Source: DAOSWM01 sp035380045
Lineage (GTDB): Bacteria; Bacteroidota; Bacteroidia; Bacteroidales; Tenuifilaceae
Length of the DNA stretch: 22,699 bases
Assembly (NCBI GenBank): GCA_035380045.1
Contig: DAOSWM010000049.1
Span: forward strand, 1 to 22,699
Direction: 5' to 3'
Each line of letters starts with the position of its first letter. Position 1 is the first letter of the stretch. A program made the position numbers and the translations under genes. The notes under the pieces are model-generated. The model made no database searches. It saw nothing but the letters and a program-made list of their open reading frames with translations, and was not told where the DNA came from. Of this stretch, positions 1 through 7,811 are shown piece by piece.

Positions 1-53
1 AGGTTGAGGTTTAAAGTTTTCTGCTATGAAATAATTATGTTTTCATAATGACT

Positions 54-782
54 TTAATTCCCAAATACTTTCTTCAGAATATCGGTTATTCTGGCAGCCG
101 GATCCTTTCTGATTAGTGCTTCCTCTTTTGCAATCATTAGAAAAACGCCATCGATGGCTTTGGTTGTGATATACTCTTCGAGGTTTGGGTTAACCTGTTC
201 GCCGCCTGTAAACGCTGTTAGCGTATTGTATGTGTTAGCAACCGGATTCCAGTAACTTGTAACTTTTACTTTATTTATCGACTGTTTCACAACGGGAGTG
301 AACTCCTGAACCAGCTTGCTGTATGTTTTGTCCCTTAGGTACTGTGTTGCCGCATTTTCATTGCCGTTTAGAATATTTTTTGCATCGTTTATGGACATGC
401 TTTTCACCGCATCGGTGAAAATTGGCAAGGCTCGGGAGGATGCATCCTCGGCAGCCCGGTTCAGCGAAAGCACAAACTCATCGACCTGCTTTTTGAAGCC
501 AGCCTGCTCCAGCTTATTTTTTACCTTAATGGCTTCGGGTGGAAATGGGATGAATAGTTCGGAATTTTTGAAGAAACCATCGGTTTTTGAAACCTTTGAG
601 GTTGCATTCTTAGCGCCAACGGTAAGGGCTTCCTTCAGTCCTTCGATAATTTCAGCGGTTGTTAAGCCGGCAGGTTGTGTTGGTTGGGTGGGAAAATCCA
701 GCGGAAGGTTAAGGTTTGCACAGCCAGTAAAAATTATCGTTGCGATAGCAACAGTAAGTATTTTAAAATTTTGTTTTTTCAT
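54..782 (-). CDS. DUF4197 family lipoprotein
   Basis: A 242-residue protein with a lipoprotein signal: basic N-terminus, hydrophobic stretch, then F-T-G-C with Cys21 as the predicted lipidated residue. The residues after Cys21 (ANLNLPLDF) are not acidic, so there is no obvious surface-export signal and a periplasm-facing anchor is more likely. From about residue 40 to the end the sequence matches my knowledge of DUF4197: an opening EGLKEAL-x-x-GAKNA segment, a conserved FIPFPPEA stretch, a helical region with AAEDASSRALPIF, a DAKNIL segment, and a C-terminal DGVFLMIAKEE segment. The family has no established biochemical role, and none is inferred. The gene follows hutI on the same strand with a 130-base gap, so it may or may not be cotranscribed. 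No promoter box was found in that gap. Confidence 0.88.
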   Translation of the reverse strand: MKKQNFKILTVAIATIIFTGCANLNLPLDFPTQPTQPAGLTTAEIIEGLKEALTVGAKNATSKVSKTDGFFKNSELFIPFPPEAIKVKNKLEQAGFKKQVDEFVLSLNRAAEDASSRALPIFTDAVKSMSINDAKNILNGNENAATQYLRDKTYSKLVQEFTPVVKQSINKVKVTSYWNPVANTYNTLTAFTGGEQVNPNLEEYITTKAIDGVFLMIAKEEALIRKDPAARITDILKKVFGN

Positions 783-912
783 TTCCTATACTATTTGTTT
801 TGTATTTTGTACTTGAAATAATTACCCAATTTGTAACACTTTTAACCTTTCTCCTTGAATCCTTTAACACTTTGATAAGCTCAGTGTGCCAATCAATGTA
901 AGCCTTTAACCT
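783..912. other. hutI-DUF4197 intergenic gap with TTTAACC repeats
   Basis: A 130-base AT-rich gap. Around 903-918 it holds two tandem copies of the heptamer TTTAACC plus a degenerate third, and there is a further isolated copy near 840. No convincing hairpin terminator, promoter box or small ORF is visible. The repeats are simple-sequence in character and no function is assigned. Confidence 0.4.
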
Positions 913-2157
913 TTAACCTTGAACAACCTTCCCGTTTAATATTATTGTATCAACCAGCTTGGTAGTGTAGGCGTAGGGTAAAAATTCGTAGCTTGAGATG
1001 GGTTTTGTAATGAACACGTTGGCTACCTTGCCTTTGGCAATGCTGCCATGCGTATCGGAAATTCCCATTGCGTAAGCCGAGTTAATGGTTGTTGCATTAA
1101 TTGCTTCCTCGGGAACCATTCGCATAATGATACATCCTAGCGACATGATGAACTTCATATCGCCTGAGGGCGAGGAGCCTGGGTTAAAATCCGATGCCAT
1201 AGCCAGGGGCAATCCGGCGTCAATCATTTTACGGGCGGGTGGATACTCCATTCCCAGGAAGAATGCGGCTCCGGGAAGAAGTGTGGGCATGGTTTCGGAG
1301 CTGAGCAGCGCCTTTATCTCTTCATCCCCAGTGAATTCGAGATGATCCACGGAAAGAGCATCGTACTTTACACCAACCTGAATGCCACCTGAAAAGGCCA
1401 GCTCGTTGGCGTGAATTTTCCCTTTCATTCCGTACTTAATGCCAGCCATCAGAATTCGCTCGGTTTCCTCAACGGTAAAGAAACCTTTATCGCAGAAAAC
1501 ATCAATGTAGTCAGTTAGCTCCTCAGCTGCTATTTGAGGAATCATTTCGTTGATAATAAGATCAACGTATTCGCCTTGGCGACCCTTATATTCAGCTGGA
1601 ACTGCGTGGGCTCCCAAAAATGTTGATTTTATTGTTACCGGGGTTGTGTCTCGTAAACGCTTGATAACCCGAAGCATTTTTATCTCATCCTCAACGGTTA
1701 GGCCGTATCCACTTTTAATTTCTACAGCGCCGGTACCGAGTGCAATGATTTCGTTGATTCGTTGGAGCGATTGGTTGTAGAGCTCATCCTCGGAGGTGTT
1801 GTGCAGAAGTTTTGCTGAATTGAGAATTCCACCACCTCGCTTGGCAATCTCCTCGTACGATAAGCCACGGATTTTGTCAACGTACTCAATTTCGCGGCTT
1901 CCCGCATAAACCAAATGGGTGTGCGAATCGCAGAATGAAGGGAACACCATTCTTCCGGAAGCATCAATAACCTGCCAACTGTTTTCGGGGGTTGGCACTT
2001 GGTTCATGGAACCAAAGTTGGAAATTAACCCGTTCTCGATTAGTAAAAAGGCGTTATCGATACAGTTTAGCGTTGACATATCCTTGCCGGCAACCCATGT
2101 TTTTGGGTTTTCCTCAACCTGAACGAGTTTCTTAATATTTATAATTAAAATTGACAT
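913..2157 (-). CDS. hutI: imidazolonepropionase (histidine degradation)
   Basis: HutI hydrolyses 4-imidazolone-5-propanoate to N-formimino-L-glutamate, the third step of histidine catabolism, in the cytoplasm. With the start at 2157 the protein has 414 residues, normal for the family. Amidohydrolase metal ligands are visible: H79 and H81 in DSHTH, H249 in KIHANE, and D323 in MASDFNPG. Also present are the substrate-pocket segments GTGAVEIKSGYGL (141-153) and LGAHAVPAEY (181-190). An upstream in-frame ATG at 2193 would add 12 residues. I prefer 2157 because the extension is not family-like and a -7 box (2180-2187) falls inside it. The other hut genes (hutH, hutU, ftcD or hutG) are not in this window, so hutI stands apart from the usual cluster. 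It is divergent from a YfcC-family transporter, and the gap contains a possible operator. Confidence 0.95.
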   Translation of the reverse strand: MSILIINIKKLVQVEENPKTWVAGKDMSTLNCIDNAFLLIENGLISNFGSMNQVPTPENSWQVIDASGRMVFPSFCDSHTHLVYAGSREIEYVDKIRGLSYEEIAKRGGGILNSAKLLHNTSEDELYNQSLQRINEIIALGTGAVEIKSGYGLTVEDEIKMLRVIKRLRDTTPVTIKSTFLGAHAVPAEYKGRQGEYVDLIINEMIPQIAAEELTDYIDVFCDKGFFTVEETERILMAGIKYGMKGKIHANELAFSGGIQVGVKYDALSVDHLEFTGDEEIKALLSSETMPTLLPGAAFFLGMEYPPARKMIDAGLPLAMASDFNPGSSPSGDMKFIMSLGCIIMRMVPEEAINATTINSAYAMGISDTHGSIAKGKVANVFITKPISSYEFLPYAYTTKLVDTIILNGKVVQG

Positions 2158-2179
2158 AACATTGCTGAGTTTGTTGTTG

Positions 2180-2187
2180 CGAAGGTA
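2180..2187 (-). promoter_or_regulatory. possible -7 box for hutI
   Basis: On the minus strand the sequence reads TACCTTCG followed by CA, one mismatch from the Bacteroidota -7 consensus TAnnTTTG. It would place the transcript start about 15 bases before the ATG at 2157, and it argues against the longer start at 2193. No clear -33 TTTG was found at the expected distance, so this is tentative. Confidence 0.35.
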
Positions 2188-2242
2188 ATGCATTTGGGTT
2201 AAAAGAAAAAAGGGAAAGTGGGTGTAAAAAGAACCATTTTTT

Positions 2243-2322
2243 TTATCAGATTACTCGTTTCTGGAGTAATAAATAATTGGGGGTATTAAGGGGATAACTC
2301 TTTTTGCGAGTAATTTTGATAA
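2243..2322. promoter_or_regulatory. spaced inverted repeat, possible operator, between hutI and the YfcC-family gene
   Basis: The minus strand of 2243-2257 reads CGAGTAATCTGATAA. The plus strand of 2307-2322 reads CGAGTAATTTTGATAA. Aligned with one single-base gap, only one other position differs. The first copy also forms a tight dyad with 2264-2270: ATTACTC, 7-base spacer, GAGTAAT. Three GAGTAAT half-sites therefore lie in one divergent promoter region. The right copy overlaps the TTTG at 2315-2318 that could be the -33 element of the transporter gene. A regulator controlling both genes is inferred; the repeat itself is seen directly. Confidence 0.45.
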
Positions 2323-2344
2323 GATTCCCTTTAGTTATATATTG
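2315..2344 (+). promoter_or_regulatory. weak candidate promoter for the YfcC-family gene
   Basis: A TTTG at 2315-2318 is followed, 18 bases later, by an AT-rich stretch ending in ATTG (2337-2344). This is a poor match to TAnnTTTG. Its position, about 40 bases before the ATG, is reasonable. It is listed mainly because it overlaps the right arm of the inverted repeat. Confidence 0.25.
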
Positions 2345-2381
2345 CGAAACTTTTTCAAAAAAACTTTGAAACTTTCTAGCT

Positions 2382-3998
2382 ATGGTTAAAGAAAAAAAGA
2401 AACGAGAATTTCCCCATACATATGTTATAATATTCTCGCTGATTATAATTAGTGCGCTACTTACGTGGATTGTTCCCGGTGGAGAATTTGAAAGAGAGAT
2501 TAATACCCTAAAGGATGGAACCCAAAGGGAAGTGATTGTGAAAGATTCGTTTCATTACACCGATAATAACCCTCAAACCTGGCAGATATTTTCTTCGTTC
2601 TTTGAAGGCTTTGTCGATAAGGCTGATATTATCGTGTTTATTTTAATGATTGGTGGCGCTTTCTGGATAATGAACGATAGCAAGGCCATTGACGTTGGGA
2701 TTTTCTACTTCTTGAAGAAAACAAAACGGATTGAACACATAAAGTTCATTAAGTTTCTAGGAATTGACAACATTATTATTTCCTTGATAATGATAATGTT
2801 CTCTGTTTTTGGAGCAGTGTTTGGCATGAGCGAGGAAACCATAGCGTTCGTTATTATTTTTGTGCCGCTGGCGCTGTCGATGGGGTACGATTCCATTGTG
2901 GGTGTAAACATGTGTTTTGTTGCAGCAGGGTTAGGATTTGCAGGGGCTCTGCTGAATCCTTTCACTATTGGAATTGCTCAGGGGCTTTCAGGAATTCCTC
3001 TGTTTACCGGAATTGAATACCGATTATTTGCATGGCTTGTTCTTAATGTTGTTGGAATTATTTATGTGCTGAGGTATGCTAAGAAAGTTAAGAAGAACCC
3101 CGAGTCGTCGCCAGTGTTTGAGGAGGATAACGTGAACTGGAGAACCAAGGAGCATATCGATCCGGAGCACATGAAGTACTATACACCGAAGGCAGCGTGG
3201 GTTGTTTACGGAGTTATTTCGGTAATTCTGGTGGTTGTGTCGGTATTTAACTTTAAAACAACACTTTCCGTGGGGAATTCAATAACAATAATTCCAATAA
3301 TTCCAATCTTAGCAGGTTTGTTCGTTGTAGTTGGACCATTCCTGTTGCGCAAGTCCGTACACTTTTTTATAATTAACATACTTCTTTACACCATCCTTTT
3401 CCTGATTGTTGGAGTTATGGGGTACGGGTGGTACGTAATGGAGATTGCAACCCTATTCTTTGCCATGGGGATTTTTTCTGGTATTGCGAATAACAAATCG
3501 CCAAACCGGATAACAAAACTTTTCCTTGAGGGAGCAAAGGACATTGCTTCGGCCGCATTGATTGTTGGTTTGGCTGGTGGAATAATTATTGTTCTGCAGG
3601 AAGGAAAAATTATCGACACAATTCTTTACTCCGTTTCACAATCAATGCAGTCCATGGGCAAAGTTGGCTCGATAGGAGTTATGTATCTGATTCAAACATT
3701 CATAAACATAATAATTCCCTCGGGAAGCGCGAAGGCGGCATTAACCATGCCAATAATGGCACCATTCTCCGATTTAATCGGTATTTCGAGGCAGGCAACC
3801 GTTGTGGCTTTCCAGTTTGGCGATGGATTCACCAATATGATTACCCCAACCTCCGGGGTGTTAATTGGTGTTTTGGGCGTAGCAAAAATACCCTACGATA
3901 AATGGGTTAAGTGGATTACACCGTTTATGATAATTTTGATTATTCTTGGGTTCCTGTTGCTCATTCCTACAGTTACCATGCAGCTGAATGGTTTTTAA
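2382..3998 (+). CDS. yfcC: YfcC-family inner-membrane carrier (amino acid/dicarboxylate type)
   Basis: A 538-residue polytopic inner-membrane protein. Several segments match what I know of E. coli YfcC and its Pfam relatives (DcuC/ArcD-like anaerobic carriers): TWIVPGGEFE near residue 27, IGGAFWIM, VFGMSEETIAF, LNPFTIGIAQG, FFAMGIFSGI, a PSGSAKAALTMP segment and AFQFGDGFTNMITPTSG near the C-terminus. The PSGS and GDG-x3-x-PTS segments look like the two re-entrant substrate loops of this carrier superfamily. About a dozen hydrophobic segments are visible. The central loop (residues about 230-265) is charged and cytosolic. The substrate is not established: the family is annotated as basic-amino-acid antiporters or short-chain carboxylate carriers. 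Divergence from hutI suggests an amino-acid link (inference). The symbol denotes family resemblance, not proven orthology. Confidence 0.85.
   Translation: MVKEKKKREFPHTYVIIFSLIIISALLTWIVPGGEFEREINTLKDGTQREVIVKDSFHYTDNNPQTWQIFSSFFEGFVDKADIIVFILMIGGAFWIMNDSKAIDVGIFYFLKKTKRIEHIKFIKFLGIDNIIISLIMIMFSVFGAVFGMSEETIAFVIIFVPLALSMGYDSIVGVNMCFVAAGLGFAGALLNPFTIGIAQGLSGIPLFTGIEYRLFAWLVLNVVGIIYVLRYAKKVKKNPESSPVFEEDNVNWRTKEHIDPEHMKYYTPKAAWVVYGVISVILVVVSVFNFKTTLSVGNSITIIPIIPILAGLFVVVGPFLLRKSVHFFIINILLYTILFLIVGVMGYGWYVMEIATLFFAMGIFSGIANNKSPNRITKLFLEGAKDIASAALIVGLAGGIIIVLQEGKIIDTILYSVSQSMQSMGKVGSIGVMYLIQTFINIIIPSGSAKAALTMPIMAPFSDLIGISRQATVVAFQFGDGFTNMITPTSGVLIGVLGVAKIPYDKWVKWITPFMIILIILGFLLLIPTVTMQLNGF
3975..3996 (+). 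terminator. weak terminator-like hairpin at the end of the YfcC-family gene
   Basis: ACCAT (3975-3979) can pair with ATGGT (3988-3992) across an 8-base loop, followed by a run of T that overlaps the stop codon. The stem is only five pairs. The next gene is convergent, so a terminator is expected here, but this is marginal. Confidence 0.28.
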
Positions 3999-4036
3999 AG
4001 TAGGGGTAAACCAGCTGCTGTAAAAATAATTGGTTG

Positions 4037-6061
4037 CTATTTATCCCTTTTCTCCTCCAACAATCGGGTTAGCTCCAGCATCTCATCGCGGTAGCGGGCA
4101 GCTTCCATAAAGTCGAGTTCCTTTGCTGCTGCTTCCATCGATTTTTTTGATTTGAGGATTGCCTTCTCTAACGCTTCAATACTCATGTACTGCACAACCG
4201 GATCGGCTGCCACGTTCGCCTTCTCAGGTTCTGTATAGTAGGTTTTTGCTGCTCTTTTTCTTCCGAATTCTTTGCCAAGAATTGCTTTGCGTGCCTTAAT
4301 AATTTGTTGTGGGGTAATGTCGTTGGCCTCGTTGTACTTCAGCTGTTTCTCCCTTCGGCGGTTTGTTTCATCAATGGTAATGCGCATGGAGTCGGTAATT
4401 TTTTCTGCGTACATTATTACCTTCCCGTTTATGTTACGTGCTGCACGACCTGCCGTTTGGGTGAGCGCTCGGGCCGAGCGCAAGAATCCTTCCTTGTCGG
4501 CATCGATTATGGCAACCAGCGAAACTTCAGGTAAATCAAGGCCTTCGCGAAGAAGATTAACGCCAACCAGAACATCAAAAACGCCGTTTCTCAAATCCTC
4601 CATAATTTCAACCCGCTCAATGGTGTCAACATCGGAGTGGATGTAACGGCAACGAATATCCAGTTTTACTAAATATTTCACCAGCTCCTCGGCCATTCGT
4701 TTTGTAAGAGTGGTTACCAGTATGCGCTCATCCTTTTCGGCTCTCATGTTGATTTCGCCCACCAAATCGTCAACCTGTGTGAGGCCGGGACGAACCTCGA
4801 TTACAGGGTCGAGTAGTCCTGTTGGACGAATGAGCTGCTCAACAACAATTCCCTCGCACTTGGCAAGCTCGTAATCGGCCGGAGTGGCGCTAACGTAAAT
4901 GGTTTGTCCAACAATACTTTCGAACTCATCGAATTTAAGCGGGCGGTTATCAATGGCTGCCGGAAGTCGAAACCCGTATTCCACCAGGTTCTGTTTCCGG
5001 GAATTATCACCGCCATACATGGCTCGTATTTGGGGAAGCGTTACATGACTCTCGTCAATTATGGTGATGTAATCGTCGGGGAAGTAATCGAGCAGGCAGA
5101 AGGGGCGCATTCCGGGAGGTCGGCCATCAAAATAGCGGGAGTAGTTTTCAATTCCGGGGCAGTAACCCAGCTCCTTAATCATTTCCATGTCGTACTCAAC
5201 CCGTTGCAGAATTCGCTTGGCTTCCAGTGGCTTCCCAATGTTGTTGAAGTATTCAACCTGTTTTACCAAATCGTCCTGAATACTTTTTATTGCAGAGTTT
5301 ATTCGCTCGCGGGTTGTTACAAAAATGTTGGCCGGGAAAATGGTAACCTCATCGAGGGTTTCAATTAGGTGACCGTTAATTGGTTCAAACTTTTCGAGGG
5401 TTTCAATCTCATCGCCCCAGAAAATTATGCGGTAGGCAAAATCGCCGTAGGCGGCGAAAACGTCAACGGTGTCGCCCTTTACACGGAAAGTTCCGTTCTT
5501 AAACTCAACCTCATTGCGCGAGTAGAGGCTATCCACCAGCTTACGAAGGAAAACGTTACGCCCAATTTTTTGTCCAACCTTTATGCTAATGGTATTGCTG
5601 TGGAAATCGGCAGGATTGCCAATGCCGTAAAGGCATGAAACCGATGAGATTACAATAACGTCCTTTCGTCCAGAAAGAAGTGAAGAGGTTGCGCTTAGGC
5701 GCAGTTTCTCAATCTCCTCGTTTATGGAAAGATCCTTCTCAATGTACGTATCGGTAACCGGCAGGTACGCTTCGGGCTGGTAGTAGTCGTAGTATGAAAC
5801 GAAGTATTCAACCGCATTGTTTGGGAAAAACGATTTAAACTCGCCGTACAGCTGAGCCGCCAGCGTTTTATTGTGGCTAAGTACCAGCGCGGGCCTGTTC
5901 ACCTTCGCCAGAACGTTGGCAATGGTAAAGGTTTTTCCCGATCCGGTTACGCCAAGAAGCGTTTGGAACCTATCGCCACTATTTAACCCTTGGGCAAGCT
6001 GTTTTATTGCTTCGGGCTGGTCGCCGGTTGGAACAAAATCCGATGTAAGTTCAAAATTCAT
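4037..6061 (-). CDS. uvrB: excinuclease ABC subunit B
   Basis: UvrB is the damage-verification helicase-like subunit of nucleotide excision repair. It is loaded by UvrA, then recruits UvrC for dual incision. The 674-residue length is typical. The Walker A motif GVTGSGKT is at 37-44, and the aromatic beta-hairpin YYDYYQPEAY, which inserts between the DNA strands, at 90-99. The Walker B/DESH box is at 336-339, followed by VSATPADYE at 390-398. Helicase motif VI (TQTAGRAARN) is at 534-543. The C-terminal UVR domain for UvrC contact spans about 629-664. All key residues appear intact. The start MNFELTSDF is the only sensible one. The minus strand of 6103-6110 reads TACCTTTA, a partial -7 match about 40 bases upstream, with no -33 partner. 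The gene looks monocistronic, convergent with the transporter and followed by a 38-base gap. Confidence 0.98.
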   Translation of the reverse strand: MNFELTSDFVPTGDQPEAIKQLAQGLNSGDRFQTLLGVTGSGKTFTIANVLAKVNRPALVLSHNKTLAAQLYGEFKSFFPNNAVEYFVSYYDYYQPEAYLPVTDTYIEKDLSINEEIEKLRLSATSSLLSGRKDVIVISSVSCLYGIGNPADFHSNTISIKVGQKIGRNVFLRKLVDSLYSRNEVEFKNGTFRVKGDTVDVFAAYGDFAYRIIFWGDEIETLEKFEPINGHLIETLDEVTIFPANIFVTTRERINSAIKSIQDDLVKQVEYFNNIGKPLEAKRILQRVEYDMEMIKELGYCPGIENYSRYFDGRPPGMRPFCLLDYFPDDYITIIDESHVTLPQIRAMYGGDNSRKQNLVEYGFRLPAAIDNRPLKFDEFESIVGQTIYVSATPADYELAKCEGIVVEQLIRPTGLLDPVIEVRPGLTQVDDLVGEINMRAEKDERILVTTLTKRMAEELVKYLVKLDIRCRYIHSDVDTIERVEIMEDLRNGVFDVLVGVNLLREGLDLPEVSLVAIIDADKEGFLRSARALTQTAGRAARNINGKVIMYAEKITDSMRITIDETNRRREKQLKYNEANDITPQQIIKARKAILGKEFGRKRAAKTYYTEPEKANVAADPVVQYMSIEALEKAILKSKKSMEAAAKELDFMEAARYRDEMLELTRLLEEKRDK

Positions 6062-6173
6062 TCAAATTATTTAAACCATAAAAATAGTAAAATAACGTGA
6101 TTTAAAGGTAAGTATAATACCATGGTTGGTATGCAGTTGAAAAATAAGGTAATGAGGTTGTATGTGGACTTAA

Positions 6174-7010
6174 TTATTCTAGTTCTTTATTCTTTCGTTC
6201 AATAAGTTGTTTTGCATTTTGGCTTGTAACCACTTTCTTTCCCGTTTTCTCTTCAATTTCTTTTCTTGTATTTCCTGCAATAGTCCCACCTTGTTTGGCA
6301 ATTCTTTGATTTTCTTTGAAATTTCTTGGATTCTTTTCTTTTGAGATTTCAGTTGTGGTTGCTTCTGCAAGCATATTCAGAACCAATTCAAGGTTTGTCA
6401 TATGGTCACGTAAATTTTCTCTCTTTAACTGCTTGAAATTCTTGTATTGTTTAGTTGTTAACCCACTCCACGCCTTTGTTATTTCATCAGTTAAGATTGC
6501 GTATTCTTGCCCTTTTTTTACACCCCTATTATCCCATTCATCGGTTAGTTCTTTACGAACTTCAATGCTTTTAAGTCGTTGATTTATCCAAGATGTGGAA
6601 TATCCTTTACGCAAGTAGGTTTCCATAAGTCTGTCAATTCCAATCTCAGGGTCTTCAATTTCGTCAATTCTTTCCCTGCCAACTTTTGCCAGCCACAGTT
6701 TAAAAGGTTCAGCTTTGGGCGAAGGAATTGATTGAATTAGCCTGAAAAGTTGTTCTGTATCAGCAACATCGGTTTTATAAAATTTACCGTCCGATGATTG
6801 CATTTTCAGTTGGTTACAATTTGTAACCAACTCACTTCCTTCTTTTGATAGTCTGTGTTTTAATACTTTCCAGTAATTATTTGGGTTGGGACTTTCGGTT
6901 AATATTCCAACGACATCAACTATTGAGAAATACCACTTTTCTTGCTCATCATCCCAGATAGTTCTAATCTGTTTGTCGTTGAATAGTTTTATTGCTGTAT
7001 CCTTAGCCAT
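6174..7010 (-). CDS. BRO-N domain protein, phage antirepressor-like
   Basis: A 278-residue soluble protein. Residues about 5-115 resemble the BRO N-terminal domain: an IRTIWDDEQEKWYFSIVDVVGIL opening split by sequence drift, an LTE...YWKVLKHRL segment, a KMQSSDGKFYKTDVADTEQLFRLIQSIPSPKAEPFK core, and a WLAKVGRERIDE end. That fold occurs in phage antirepressors and baculovirus BRO proteins and usually binds DNA. The middle (120-215) is charged and helical. The C-terminal part contains GGTIAGNTRKEIEEKTGKKVV and QNAKQL, recurring in bacterial BRO-N proteins as I remember them. It sits alone between uvrB and a response regulator with no phage structural, integrase or repressor genes nearby, so it is probably a stray mobile-derived gene. 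It is A/T-richer than its neighbours. A strong -7 box lies just upstream. Target and role are unknown. Confidence 0.78.
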   Translation of the reverse strand: MAKDTAIKLFNDKQIRTIWDDEQEKWYFSIVDVVGILTESPNPNNYWKVLKHRLSKEGSELVTNCNQLKMQSSDGKFYKTDVADTEQLFRLIQSIPSPKAEPFKLWLAKVGRERIDEIEDPEIGIDRLMETYLRKGYSTSWINQRLKSIEVRKELTDEWDNRGVKKGQEYAILTDEITKAWSGLTTKQYKNFKQLKRENLRDHMTNLELVLNMLAEATTTEISKEKNPRNFKENQRIAKQGGTIAGNTRKEIEEKTGKKVVTSQNAKQLIERKNKELE

Positions 7011-7028
7011 AGAATTTGTGTTAAGTTA

Positions 7029-7058
7029 CAAATTTAGGATTTATATCTATGAGTTAAA
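7029..7058 (-). promoter_or_regulatory. candidate promoter of the BRO-N gene
   Basis: The minus strand of 7029-7036 reads TAAATTTG, a perfect Bacteroidota -7 box. TTTA at 7055-7058 (18-base spacer) is a 3-of-4 match to the -33 TTTG. The transcript would start roughly a dozen bases before the ATG at 7010. This supports the gene being expressed from its own promoter. Confidence 0.5.
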
Positions 7059-7327
7059 TGAATTGTCAAAACAACTTAAAATTCTCTTAAATATTCTTAG
7101 TGGTATTTATATTTAATTTAAAGAACAGGTAATCAGTGTTAAAGTTGTTCTTCCATGCTTGCATACAGTTTTGGTATAAAGCCAACAACAAGAATTCTTA
7201 ACCATAGTCGCTTATTTATTGTTTGCTGAATTTAAAAAAGGATAGACTATTGTATTAAGTTAATTTTTCTTAGAACGAATTAACTTTAAAATAGCGATGA
7301 AAGCATTCGGGTTGAAAAAAATAGAGC

Positions 7328-7360
7328 AAAAAAAAAGACACTACAGAAGAGTGTCTTTTT
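7328..7360 (-). terminator. intrinsic terminator of the receiver gene
   Basis: AAAAAGACACT (7332-7342) and AGTGTCTTTTT (7350-7360) form a perfect 11-bp stem with a 7-base loop. Read on the minus strand the stem runs into nine consecutive T (complement of 7328-7336), a textbook rho-independent terminator. It lies 22 bases past the stop codon of the response-regulator gene. Confidence 0.85.
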
Positions 7361-7382
7361 AGTTTAAGGTTTGTTGGTTAGG

Positions 7383-7811
7383 CTAGTTGGCGTACCAAAC
7401 CGAATCGAAAATATCCTGAACCATCGATTTCTTGAAGTAGTAATCCATGGTTTCAAGTAATGTTTCGGTAACAATTGGTTTGGCAAGGTAGGCGTTGCAA
7501 CCAGCCTGCAGGCACATTTCCATATCGCCAACAATGGCGCAGGCGGTTTGGGCAATAACCGGAGTTTTAGGGTTGATTTTTTTAATCTGTTCGGTTGCCT
7601 CTAAACCGCTTAAGCCTTTCAGGCGTATGTCCATTAGTATCAAGTCAATATCGCTATTGTCCTGTACTAAACTTACCGCTGTTTCGCCATCCTCGGCAAC
7701 CAGAAGTTTGGCTCCGGTTCGCGAGAGGATAGTTTGCAGCAGCATTAAGCTTGAAGGATCATCTTCAACTACAAGAACTACTTTATCGTTCCACGAGTAA
7801 TGTTTTGGCAT
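7383..7811 (-). CDS. stand-alone response-regulator receiver protein
   Basis: A 142-residue CheY/Spo0F-like protein made of a single REC domain and a short tail. The acidic pocket is E16-D17-D18. The phospho-acceptor is D61, in LILMDIRLKGLSG. The switch Thr is T89 (QTA) and the conserved Lys is K111 in AKPI. These are all the residues needed for phosphorylation. There is no DNA-binding or enzymatic output domain. The last about 20 residues (KKSMVQDIFDSVWYAN region) are an extra tail of unknown role. The gene is divergent from the large sensor kinase at 8146-11394, so it is the most likely phospho-acceptor partner; proximity is the only evidence. It ends in a strong intrinsic terminator, so it is transcribed on its own. 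Confidence 0.92.
   Translation of the reverse strand: MPKHYSWNDKVVLVVEDDPSSLMLLQTILSRTGAKLLVAEDGETAVSLVQDNSDIDLILMDIRLKGLSGLEATEQIKKINPKTPVIAQTACAIVGDMEMCLQAGCNAYLAKPIVTETLLETMDYYFKKSMVQDIFDSVWYAN

Larger units (their letters stand above)
7011..7382. other. 372-base AT-rich intergenic region with an inverted repeat
   Basis: This lies between the BRO-N gene and the response-regulator gene. It contains the BRO-N promoter at its left end and the receiver-gene terminator at its right end. In between, AAGTTAATT (7257-7265) and AATTAACTT (7278-7286) form a perfect 9-bp inverted repeat with a 12-base spacer. The spacer contains a smaller TTCT-T-AGAA dyad. No ORF of convincing length or family resemblance was found. 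The inverted repeat could be a hairpin or a protein site, or a chance product of AT-rich DNA. Confidence 0.4.

Noticed and set aside
25..47. TATGAAA / TTTCATA hairpin after the DUF4197 gene
   Set aside because: A 7-bp all-but-one A/T stem without a T run on the minus strand is too weak to call a terminator.
903..918. Tandem TTTAACC heptamers as a functional repeat or attachment site
   Set aside because: There are only two clean copies, with simple-sequence character and no mobile gene nearby.
2158..2193. Longer start of hutI
   Set aside because: The extra 12 residues are not family-like and cover a -7 box; 2157 gives a normal HutI N-terminus.
4272..5638. Several 70-150-codon frames on the plus strand within uvrB
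   Set aside because: They have no family resemblance or signals, and the minus strand carries an intact UvrB with all motifs.
6117..6132. ATACCA-TGGT-TGGTAT dyad upstream of uvrB as an SOS box
   Set aside because: It has only 6-bp arms and does not resemble a LexA site; chance is as likely.
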